Assembly (NCBI RefSeq): GCF_047495875.1
Contig: NC_092474.1
Span: 9,424,501-9,488,500, forward strand
From: Pithys albifrons albifrons
Lineage: Eukaryota > Chordata > Aves > Passeriformes > Thamnophilidae
Length of the DNA stretch: 64,000 nucleotides
Direction of reading: 5' to 3'
Position numbers and translations under genes: made by a program. Position 1 is the first letter of the stretch, and each line of letters begins with the position of its first letter. The notes under the pieces were generated by a model that was not told where the DNA came from, searched no databases, and saw only the letters and a program-made list of their open reading frames with translations. Shown piece after piece: positions 46,372 to 56,235 of the stretch.

Positions 46372-46821
46372 CTGGAGAGGGAGATGAGAGAGGGAAGCAA
46401 AGATAGGTCACCCAGTGTCCCAGGAGCACAGATCTGTCTGGTCAAGGTTAAAGGGAGTGCTGCAGTTACAGGAGAACAGACATGGACACTGCCAGAGGCA
46501 TATTTTGGGCAGCAGAGCCCAGCCCAACACATCCCAGCATAGAGGCAGCAACAGGAGGAACTGGTCATCAGTAGCAAGACAGAGTAGAATGGGGGACAAA
46601 GCTACACCAAGAGTTTTGTAGGGAGTTACACAAGGGTGTTCCCATCCAAAAAGTCACTCTTGTAATTTGGGACACCAAGGAGGGGATACTTCCTACTATG
46701 GCTGTGCAGAGGGACAGGAATTGGCATCAGCCCCACAGCCACACAGGAAGGAGGAGGGCCAAACTCTTTCATCTGATTTTGGGTTCTATCTCACCTCCTG
46801 GTACTCATTGTCAACACACAC

Positions 46822-47303
46822 CATAGTAATCGCTGCTGTCGTAGGCACCACAGTAATAGACAGCCTCGTCCTCGGCTTGGACCCCAGTGATGGTTAATGT
46901 GGCCGTAGAGCCAGATGCAGATCCAGAGAATCGCGAAGGGATGTCTGAGGGCCTCTTATTGTCCTGATAGATCACAGTGACAGGGGCACTGCCAGGGACC
47001 TTCTGCTGGAACCAGCCAGAGTAGCTGCTGCTACTCCCCGAGCAGGTGATCTCACTGGTCTCTCCCACATTGGCTGACGACGAGGATGGCTGACTCAGTG
47101 CTGCCTGGACCAGGGAACCTGGAGAGAGAGGGGAGAGAGAAGACAGGAGTCAGTTGGTGACTCCTGTGCCCCAGGAGCACATCCACCCCCAAGAAAAGCA
47201 ATGGGAACCCCTGTGCCCAAATGCCCCACCCAGGAGAAGCAAGTCTGGCCATGGCACCTGAGCTGTGGGCGATCACTGCAAGGAGGAGAGGGACCCAGGC
47301 CAT
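46822..47303 (-). pseudogene. V copy with intact leader, no octamer, decayed RSS (46.8 kb)
   Basis: Leader exon 47258-47303 ([15 protein letters not shown]) and V exon 46822-47118 are both open ([33 protein letters not shown]). No octamer lies upstream, and the RSS is reduced to GTGTGTG (46815-46821), a 25-bp spacer and ATAGAACCC. It could be transcribed from another promoter but is unlikely to rearrange. Confidence 0.83.
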
Positions 47304-47460
47304 GGTGTGATCCCACCAGATCTGCGTTTCCACCCTGATGTAGCTGTGCCCTGGGCCCTGACTAACATTTAAGTCTCCACCCACTCAGGTACCATGTGAG
47401 AACGAGAAGGGCTCAGGGGCAGCACTGGAGGAACTGAGAGCAGAGCCTGGCACAGGATAG

Positions 47461-47497
47461 GAAGGTTGATTCAGTGATGCTACCTGGACCAGAGAAC
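47461..47497 (-). pseudogene. V exon 5' stub
   Basis: About 37 bp of the extreme 5' end of a V exon with its CTCTCCAG acceptor and some intron, next to the truncated copy at 47535. Confidence 0.65.
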
Positions 47498-47534
47498 CTG
47501 GAGAGGGAGAAGAGGGGTGGATAAGCCAGTGTCC

Positions 47535-47666
47535 CACTGCCAGGAACCTTCTGCTGGTACCAGCCATATTCATTGCTGCTCCCTGAGCAGGTGATCTTGA
47601 CGGTTTCTCCCACATTGGCTGACAACGAGGACGGCTGACTCAGTGATGCTGCCTGGACCAGGGAAC
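47535..47666 (-). pseudogene. V pseudogene, 3'-truncated in FR2 (47.5 kb)
   Basis: Open from FR1 to [10 protein letters not shown], then abruptly fused to leader-intron sequence of another copy; FR3 and CDR3 are absent. The acceptor is CGAA instead of CCAG. Confidence 0.82.
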
Positions 47667-48115
47667 TTCGAAAGGGAGACGAGAGAGGGAAGCAAAGATG
47701 GGTCACCCAGTGACCCTGGAGCACAGACTTGCCTGGGTAAGGTTAAAGGGAATGCTGCAGTCAGAGGAGAACAGACATAGACACTGTCACAGGCACACTG
47801 GAAGACCAGAGCCTGGCCCAACACATCCCAGCACAGAGACAGCAGCAGGAGTAACTGGTCATCAGCAGCAAGACAGGGTGGGGTGGGGGACAAAGCTACA
47901 CCAAGAGTTTTGTAGGGAATTACACAAGGGTGTTCCCATCCAAAAAGTCACTCTTGTAATTTGGGATATCAAGGAGGGGATATTTCCCACCACGGCTGTG
48001 CAGAGGGACAGAAATTGGCATCAGCCCCACAGTCAGACAGGAGGGAGAAGGGCCAAACTCTTTCATCTGATTTTGGGTTCTGTCTCACTTCCTGGTACTC
48101 ATTGTCAACACACAC

Positions 48116-48582
48116 CATAGTAACCACTGCTGCTGTCATAGCCACCACAGTAATAGACAGCCTCGTCCTCGGCTTGGACCCCAGTGATGGTTAATGTGCC
48201 CGAGGATCCAGAGAATCGCGAAGGGATGTCCGAGGGTCTGTTGGTGTTTTCATAGATCACAGTGACAGGGGCACTGCCAGGGACCTTCTGCTGGTACCAG
48301 CCGTACCAGTTGCTGCTACCTGAGCAGGTGATCCTGATGGTTTCTCCCACATTGGCTAACAATGAGAATGGCTGACTCAGTGTTGCTGCCTGGACTAGGG
48401 AACACGGAGATGGAGAGGAGAGATGGGAGAAAAGGGGGATCAGTCAGAGCCCCAGGAAAAAATCCTACCTTGGCAGCAGGACATGACCCCTGTGCCCAAA
48501 GGTCCTGTCCAGACACAGCTGGTCTGGCCATAGCACCTGAGTTGCAGACAAGCACTGCAAGGAGCAGAGGGAGCCAGGCCAT
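48116..48582 (-). pseudogene. Most distal V copy, acceptor destroyed (48.1 kb)
   Basis: Leader exon 48537-48582 (MAWLPLLLAVLVCNS) is intact and the V exon 48116-48403 is open ([33 protein letters not shown]). The acceptor AG before TTCCC has mutated (CTCCGTG), so the two exons cannot be joined normally. RSS relic: GTGTGTG (48109-48115), 25-bp spacer, ACAGAACCC. Confidence 0.83.
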
Positions 48583-48639
48583 GATGCAGTCCCACCAGCT
48601 CAACATCCCCACAATGATGGGGCTGTGCTGTGGACCCTG

Positions 48640-49640
48640 ACTCCCTTTTAAGTCCCCACCTGGCCAGGCACAGCCCTTCATATATATGTGGCCCTCAGAG
48701 TTCCTTGGAGCTCTTGCCCCAGTGTTCTCCCTGCCCACTGCAGGCACCTCTGGTCCTCTACAAGGCAGCAAGATCAACACAGCTGCTGAGATCTGAGCTC
48801 AGCCACAGACTCCTGTGCCTCTTCCTGCCCAGCAGGACCATGGGCTGGCTGTACCAGGAAACCCTGTACACAGGGCAGGTGCCAGCACCACAATCACTCC
48901 AGGCCTCCTGCTTCTGGGCCAGTCAGCTGGGAAAAACAGGTCCTGCTCCACAGCAGGGCACCACAAGCAGGTGTCTCTCAGGAGCCACAAGACTATGACC
49001 AATTGAATGCAGGTGTCTGGGCAAGAGCCCCTGAACCTGATTCAAGATCCATGTCAAGGGACAGCAGGAACACTTTTCTACTTCACCTTGCCGATACATC
49101 CTCTGCAGCCACCGTCACCTGCCCTGTGACCCTGGCATCACCCACCCACTCAGATCTCTGCAGCAGCACAGCTCCTCCAGCCACATCCCTTCCCACACAG
49201 GTGCTTCTCCACAGGGCTCTGCATCTGCAGCTGGTCCAGCCCCAGCCCATTGCCCCACACAGCCCACCTCACTGCAGGCACTCCTGCAGCACCATTGATG
49301 CTCCTACTTCCAGCAGCACCACAGGGACAAGAAGGACTCTGCATCCTGAACCTCTGGAGCATGAGGGCAAGGGCCCAGCCCCACATACCCACACAGAGCT
49401 CTCCACATCACCCTTCCCAGACCTGCCTCTGCCTTTCCATGCTGCCTCCAAGAAGGCAGGATGGGTCTGCTGTTGCAACTGGAGTCCTTGGGCATCTCTG
49501 ACAGATCCTGACATGTTTTACATTTGCATTTCAGCAAGCAAACGGCAGCTTCCTTTTAGCCCTTGGAGTCCCCTCACACCTAATTCCTGCTCCCCTTCAC
49601 CTTTTACAAGTATAATGATCAGGACAGACACATGAAGAAA
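48640..49640. other. Intergenic, IGLV array end to VPS29-like 3' end
   Basis: The first 350 bp are a shorter copy of the 34.95 kb block. The rest, about 49.0-49.64 kb, is Pro/Ser-coding-looking but unconserved sequence in which I recognise no gene. Confidence 0.5.
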
Positions 49641-49643
49641 GGA

Positions 49644-49649
49644 TTTATT
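49644..49649 (-). terminator. VPS29-like poly(A) signal
   Basis: AATAAA on the - strand, about 310 bp past the stop codon. Confidence 0.75.
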
Positions 49650-49960
49650 ATCCTATGTTTGTTCTACAGAACAATGCCCAGCTACCACCACCCTCTGTGA
49701 CTCCTGTAGGCCAGGAACACAACCGCTCCTCCTCAGACACAGGATTAGTACACAGGCTTCTTTCTCTTCATCAGCTGTGTCTTCTGCTTCAAGTTCTGGT
49801 TGGCAAACAAGATGAACAGCTCACCAGCAGTAAAGTGTCACGGCTGCTTTGCAGCCCAGCTTGCTGCAGCATCACACCATGACCTGCTGCCCCTGAGACT
49901 GAACTGGGAAAGGAAGGGCTGAAAGGCAGCAAGATGTCATCAACCAGATTTGAACAAGAT

Positions 49961-51927
49961 TCAGTACTTCTTGAACTCAATTCTTTCTACTTTCACATCA
50001 TCCTCGATTAGTTGGTATACGTAAGTCACAACTGTGGAAGCCTGGATATCCATCAGCACAAATGAAGGGGTGATGTTCCTGGAAAGAAGACATACTTTGT
50101 AATCGTCCCAATTAGCTTATACTTCCTCCTGTTAACATATCTTATGTTTATGTGTTCTCATACACTTCATTGCCCAGGGCTGCAGGGAAGTGGGAAATGC
50201 TGCAGGGTCTGCAGGCACTAATGAAAGTGTTTAAGGCAGAGTTGCACTTAGCCTGGAACAGCCCAAACTGTGTCAGACACAGACATTTAAGCTGACAGGG
50301 CCTCCAGAAGTCTGATTTCCTACAAAATATTAGAATGCAGCTTCTGGGAAGATACCAGAAAGGAAAAAGACTTCAAGAAGCTGCTCCAACTCAACCCTCT
50401 CTGGGTACAAGAAACAGTCCCAGACACACCAGTGCAGGGCTCTCATGCCCAGTGGGTGGGCTAAGAAAACCCTGCTGGATTCCCCAGGAAGGAAAGGGAG
50501 GGATGCAGCCTCCTGCTCCTCACAGCACCTCATCAGTGCTCTCCAGCATAGTGGTCAGAGACCTGTCAGGTAACACTCACAGGCTCTGCTGGGCAGCTCA
50601 AACCTGCCCTCACTCACCTTTCCAAAGCACTGTAGGCTCCTGTAGCTGATCCTGGGTTGATGTAGAATTTTTTTTCATACTCAAATGCTTCAAACCTGTG
50701 TGTATGTCCCGAGATGAGAATGTCCACATCCAGCTGCCTCTGCAGCAGTGCCAGGCTGGCTGCATCGCCCCAGGGAATGACTTGATGGCCATGAATCAGC
50801 CCAATTCTGAACTGCCCCACAGTTAAAACCTTCTCTTCAGGATAATTCAGACTCTGAGAAAGAAAAAGCCACACACTGCAAATCAGTCAAGGACTGATCA
50901 GCTTCCACGACACGAACCTGCCCATCACTAAGAAGCACACAAGGTCTCTCTTAATGTGCAGATCCCCCTGGATGCTTGTACTACACCCCAGTAAGAGTAA
51001 CTTCAGAGCAGAGTAAGGAATTTGTACAGAGAGCTGCAGGCTCGTGGCTACCTGACTAAAAATGATCACACACAGAGAACTCCTGCAGCTACAAGCCAGA
51101 TGGGGCACTGTGGCCTTACAGTAATCACTTGTGCCTGAGTTCATATGAATCAGGTGCAGGTACTACTCCCTCACACCCAGGCTTTCCTGGTGTAATGAGA
51201 AAGGCCTAGAAAATAATTTTGTTTCCTTACTCTTACTGCTACTTCTTATTCAGGTGAATTTACAGTTCAGGAAGTGGTAATGCTGAGGGACTCTCCAGGA
51301 CCCACAGAGACAACCACAGTATGTGGGAAGGCAGCCCGAGGAACTGGGGTTACCTCAGAGTCCCCCCGAACAACGTGGATGTCCCCAGCCAGGGTCCTGA
51401 GGTAGTCATAGCTCTCCTTGGTGCAGAGGTTTCCCGTACACAGGATGTGCTCAATCTTCCCTGGAACCAGCAGCTCCTTGAACTTCGCGGGCAGAGCACT
51501 GCACCGGTGCGGGATGTGAAGGTCTCCCAGCACTAACACCAACTTCTCACACACCGGGGGGGAAAGACAGAGCTTTAACCCAGGTTACTTAACACAACAG
51601 TACAAAAACATAACACCACAAACCCCTGCTGCGCTGTAGGGCACTTGCAAAGTCTGGAGAACCATTACATGCCCAGCAGGGATTCCTTTTAAAGTCAGCT
51701 CTGAGGAAACACGCCTGGGCTTGCTTGCCCGAACCTCCCCATACAGACAGCCCAGCTCAGCCGTGCAGCCCCAGGCGCCCTCGCTCCGCACGCAGCCGGA
51801 GGCGAGGAACGCGCTGAAGCTGAAGCGAGGGGCACCACCACAGCGGACGGAGCCAGGCTGAGCTGCCTCCCCACACCGCACCCGCGGGCAGGGACGTAGC
51901 GCAGGGTCCCCAACAGCCGCTCACCAT
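49961..51927 (-). CDS. VPS29-like retromer subunit (four exons)
   Basis: VPS29 is the metallophosphoesterase-fold subunit of retromer, which binds VPS35 for endosome-to-Golgi and endosome-to-surface recycling. Exons on the - strand: 51925-51927 (ATG alone, as in human VPS29), 51354-51542, 50618-50853 and 49961-50078. Phases agree and total 181 codons plus TGA; human VPS29 has 182 residues. The fold's metal-site positions are kept: Asp8 and His10 ([10 protein letters not shown]), Asn39 (CTGNLC), Asp62 (VRGD), His85 (LIHGH), His114/His116 (SGHTH). It differs from the nearly invariant vertebrate VPS29 at scattered sites and lacks one residue after RGD (SESLNYP for FDENLNYP). I therefore call it VPS29-like; it may be a paralogue. 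Confidence 0.9.
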
Positions 51928-52430
51928 CCCGCCCCGCTGCCCTGACGCGCACTGAGGTAACCAGGAAGTAACGCGTCTACTTTTGGGCTCCCCTGAGCCA
52001 ATGGCGGCGCCAGCAGCGCCCACGTGACAGCAGTGCTGCCGCCGGGTCCTAAGCCCGCCGCTGTGCGCGCCGTCTGGGCATGCGCAGCGCGGCCACCGCG
52101 GTACCGGTGCCGAATTCCGTGGGATTTCAATGGGAAAATCCTTCATCTTTCTGGGGGAAAACGCCCTTATGAAGGACACAACCCGCGGGGTTACACGTGT
52201 CCCTTTGCCCTCAGGAGCCGTGGTGGGCGGTGAGGGCAGGCGGACAGGGAAGGGGGACAGGGCAGGGCGGGCGGGGGGCTCTGTGTCCCGGGGCCGAGCG
52301 GCCCCTGCAGCGCTGGGTGACGGCTCCGTCCAGCCCAGGAGATCCCACCGGGGCCACAGCGCCTGCTGCTCGCCCTCCTGGCCCAGGTACCCCGGGGCCA
52401 CCCCGCGAGGGTGACCCCACACATGACACG
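51700..52430. promoter_or_regulatory. CpG-rich promoter region of VPS29-like gene
   Basis: A G+C- and CpG-rich stretch surrounds the one-codon first exon of the VPS29-like gene and continues upstream towards the VPREB3 poly(A) site. It contains GCCAATGGCG (CCAAT box) near 52000 and GGGCGG-type sites. Confidence 0.7.
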
Positions 52431-52453
52431 AGCCGTGTGGGTCAGGATTAACC

Positions 52454-52459
52454 TTTATT
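52454..52459 (-). terminator. VPREB3 poly(A) signal
   Basis: AATAAA on the - strand, about 350 bp past the VPREB3 stop codon. Confidence 0.75.
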
Positions 52460-52803
52460 ACCGGGGGAGCCAAACGGTGCAGAAGCCCAAGTCGCATGAA
52501 GGCCGCGGAGTGCCGAGGAGGAGGCGCCCAGGAAAGCCAGGCCACAGCGGAGCCCTCCATCCTCCTGCTGCAACACAAGGCCCTGGCAGGTCTCACACCA
52601 TGTCAGGCTCTGTAATGCGCCACGGGCCACGTTTGGGGCGGAAGAGGAGGTTGCTGCACTTCCCAGCACTAGGCAGCGCTGCTGGGCCGGCTCAAGCGTG
52701 CGGGGAGGTCTTTCTGCATCCCCCCCAGGGCTGCTGCTCTGCCTGTCGAGGGCTTCGCGTCAGGGTCGCAAAAGAAAGCTTAGAAAGCTTTTGTTCGCCG
52801 TTT

Positions 52804-53424
52804 CTAAAACCACTTGAAGCCATCTGTCAGGGCGCAGTAGTAGGTGCCATTGTCCTCCTGGCAGGCAGACGCAATGGTGAGGATGCAGGCATTGCTGGCG
52901 AGGTCTTTGGTGGCAGAAAAGCGGTCGGGAGTCTTGTCAGGCTTGTGCTTTTCTCGCTCGGAGTTGTAATAGAGCAGATACCTCAGGGAGTGCCCCGGGC
53001 GCTCCTGGAACCAGGTGATGCCGAACTCGGTGATGTTGTACTGGGGGCTCAGGATGCAGAACAGCCGGGCAGACTGCCCGGGCAGCACGAACAGAGAGGG
53101 TGGCTGGGTCAGCACGGGGTGAGCCCTGCAAGCTGCACACACCGAGGATGCCGTTACTCATGGGCTGAGCCATGCCCCCTATCACCCTCAGCCCCAAAAC
53201 TTGCCCCGGCTCCTTTGAGGCATCCCCATTAACCAAATCACCAACCTCCTCATCACCCCACACAGCCCTGGAGCGAAATGGCCTGTTCAGACTGACACCC
53301 CCTTGGACAGCACATCCTGCCCACCACCCTGCAGTGTCCCCCAGGCAGCAGCTCACTCGGCCACACCACCCTTACCTGTGCCCACCATCCCCAGCAGGAG
53401 CAGGACCAGGAAGCCTGGGACCAT
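52804..53424 (-). CDS. VPREB3: Pre-B lymphocyte protein 3
   Basis: V-set immunoglobulin-like protein of pre-B and B cells, known in mammals to bind nascent immunoglobulin chains in the ER. Two exons: 53376-53424 (signal peptide MVPGFLVLLLLGMVGT, phase-1 donor) and 52804-53132 (stop TAG), 125 residues; human is 123. The V domain has Cys42 (LFC), Trp57 (ITWF), DRFSA near 86-90 and Cys116 (TYYC). It ends a few residues after the second Cys with no J, as VPREB3 does. Sequons are Asn49-Ile-Thr and Asn111-Gly-Thr; Cys99 and Cys107 are extra. No RSS follows it. Its place beside IGL and C22orf15/CHCHD10 matches the human order. Confidence 0.95.
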
Positions 53425-53429
53425 GGCAG

Positions 53430-56230
53430 GAAGCAGAGGAAAGGGAGGCTGTTTTGGAAAGGGTCTGAGGTGCTACACGAACCCAGGTCACTGTGCTGAT
53501 GGTGCCCGCAGGGCGTATGTAAATGACATAGGGGGCTCAGGGACTCAGCTCCCCAGGGCTGCTCGCTCTGCTGCAGCTGGGCTTCAGAGAGGGGGTGAGA
53601 GCTGAGCATTGCAACCCAGTGCCCACCTTTGCCCCAGGCCAGGCCATTTCCTCCAGCTGCACCAATGCACCCACAGCCAAACCCACCATCCTCTGTCCTG
53701 GGCACGGGGGAGGCATCACTGACCATCTGTCCTTGTTGATGTGGGGGGCAGAGGAGTTTCAAACTCAGACATTTTCCTCAGGCCCTCTGCCATCAGGTGC
53801 ACAGGAGGCTGGGAGGCACACCATGCTCAGGATGCCCTGTGAAGGGAGCAGCTGGCTCTGCTGCCACCAGGGAGAATGAAAGATGGGTTGTACCAGAGTT
53901 CCCTGGCAGCAATCTCATCATAGAACAGTACAAGGAAAATTGCTGCTCCCCTCACCATGCAGCTCCATTGCTGTGATGGGAATGATTGCCCTTCAGCACA
54001 GGCTGGGTGCTGGGAGCTGCTGATGGTGCTGGAGGTGCTGCCTCTTTGCCAGGGCCTCCTCAGGAACAGCAGCCATGGGCCAGCATGGTGGGGTGGTTGC
54101 CGAAGTCACCGGTCAGAAGGCATCTCCCAAGGGAGCCATTGCAGTGAGAGGTGGCTGCAGCACAGCTGGTGCCTTGTGCGGAAGGACAGCAGACCGTTAC
54201 AGCTGAAGGCCACCAGCTCAGCAGGCATGAAGGCCCTCCTGTCTGTGACACCCACAACAGAGACACCATGTCCCATGGCCACCAGCCCATGGCTGTCCTT
54301 TGCAGCAGCATGGTCAGCAGGCACTTGGCACTGTCCCATAAGTGGTGAGTGACTCCTGCCCTCCACAGGCAAGCTCAGCCCCCACACAATACCACTCAGG
54401 GATGGCCCATTCCCTCCCCTCTGCAGCACCCTGTCCTGCTCTTAAGGTGTCCCCAAGCCAAAGATGATTGCAAGAGGTTCCTGAGGTGACTGGTCTGTGT
54501 ATGCTCTGTGTTTGAGGGAAAATGGAACTCTGAGGTGGAGCCCTGCCGCGTTAGACCATTGTGTTTCTGGCATGGCCAGATCCTAAAGAGGAAGCACCAT
54601 CATCACCCAAGGACGTGATGCAGGAAGGTGGACTCTTGCTCTGCTGAGCCACCCTGCAGAGCTCTGGTGCACACAACAGCTCATCTGTCTCCTGTATTCT
54701 GGGACACTCAGAGCAGCTCCAATGGAGCAGAGTCCCCAGCTGTAGTGCCCTGCAGCACTGAGGGGCCTGTGAGACCTGACAGGGCCATACAGCACCCTGC
54801 ACAGCTGGGCTGCAGGGACTGCTGTGGGGCAGGAGGGCAGCCAGAGGGATGTAGTGCCACACCACAGTCTCTGCACAGGCCTGGCTGCATCCCCCTGTGC
54901 CCATCTGGCCAAAACTGCTCTATTAGATGTATTAGAGCCAGCATATAGCAGGCAGCCACAGCTGTGTGAGACCAGCTCCAAAGCCCATCCAAGGCTAGAG
55001 CTTTGTCATGATGTCTTCTGGGCTTGTGGAGTCTTCCCCTACAGGTAGCAGCAGTTTGTGTGTCATGCAGCCAGGCCCCCAAGCTCATGGAGGTGCAAGC
55101 ATGCTGCAGACACAGCTGCAGTTGTTGCCCACCAACACTTTCCAGATTCTGCAAGGTGGTGTGTATCACATGTACACACGTTCCATTCTGCAAGCAGACC
55201 AAGTCCATGGATCAGACAAAGTTTGTGAAATGAAACCCAGCAAGGCAGAAGGAAATCACCTCCTCCTGCAAGGAGGGGCATTTCAGAGAAAGGGTATTTG
55301 TCCACAGAGCAGTGAGGACTGGATATGCATTAGTGTTGTTACTGGTTCCCACCATTCAGGTCCTCCCCATCTGCTGACCAGGGACATGGTTTCATCCATA
55401 TGTTTTCTACAGGAAGAGGGGATGATGATGCACTGCTGCAGGAACATTGCATGGCAACATTTGGGCACCAAATGGAAGATGCAGCTGGCACATGAGCCAT
55501 GTGCATCACTCTGACAGTCCATGGGAGCAGGAAGGTACGGGCTGTGCACAGTGCAGGAGCAGCTACGAGCCCAGCCCTGTTCTGCCAGCTTTATTCCCTC
55601 ATGCATGAGAAATGAGAGGTGCTCAGAGAACAGAAGGAACTCATATATGCAAATAAAGTTTAATTTCAACTGCCCACAGCTCCTCCCGGGCTGCAATACC
55701 ACACTGCCTTGGGCTCCAGAGTAGGACTGGTGCAGGCAGGGTCCTGGAAGGGAAGATTTTTCCAGTGGCATCCAGTCATCTTGCAGAGGAGGGCACGCTG
55801 CCCTTGCAGCAGTGCTGGGCTCAGCTAGGAGCAGAGTGGGCAGATGTGGCACCACCACAGCCCAGATGAGCTGCAGGACAAACAGAGGCAGGAAACATGG
55901 CAAAACTGCAAAAAGTCAGAAATTCAGAACAGCTGGGACCACATGGAGCAGGCAGTCTTTCCAACAGGCTGTTGTTTAGTCCAGCCCCTGCTCTATCCCC
56001 ACCTCCCACCCCGCAGCTGCAGGAGACCTGGGAATCTGCAGGGGCCACTCCCCGTTGCTGGGAAATCTGGCTACTGAAACCACAACAGCGTCAGTGGGAA
56101 ACGCAGCCTGTTCCCTGGGCTCTCCAGCAGCTCCCACCGCTGCCTGCAGGAAGGCACCTGGCACAAGCAGCCCCCCAGCACAGGTCTGGGCCCCCACCAC
56201 AGGAGAGCAGCTCTGGGAGAGGAACACCAA
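53430..56230. other. Intergenic, VPREB3 to C22orf15
   Basis: About 2.8 kb with no exon I can support on either strand. An ATGCAAAT octamer overlapping an AATAAA occurs at about 55647-55656, with no V-like leader nearby. Confidence 0.5.
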
Positions 56231-56235
56231 GCACC

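Noticed and set aside
49003..49635. 210-codon + strand frame rich in Ser/Pro/Thr
   Set aside because: No start context, splice partner or domain; just upstream of the VPS29-like poly(A) site. Composition alone explains it.
52804..53132. VPREB3 V-like exon as another rearranging IGLV
   Set aside because: Distinct signal peptide and framework, stop codon shortly after the second Cys, and no heptamer/nonamer follows.
55647..55656. Octamer ATGCAAAT overlapping AATAAA
   Set aside because: No leader, V exon or B-cell promoter context nearby; probably chance.
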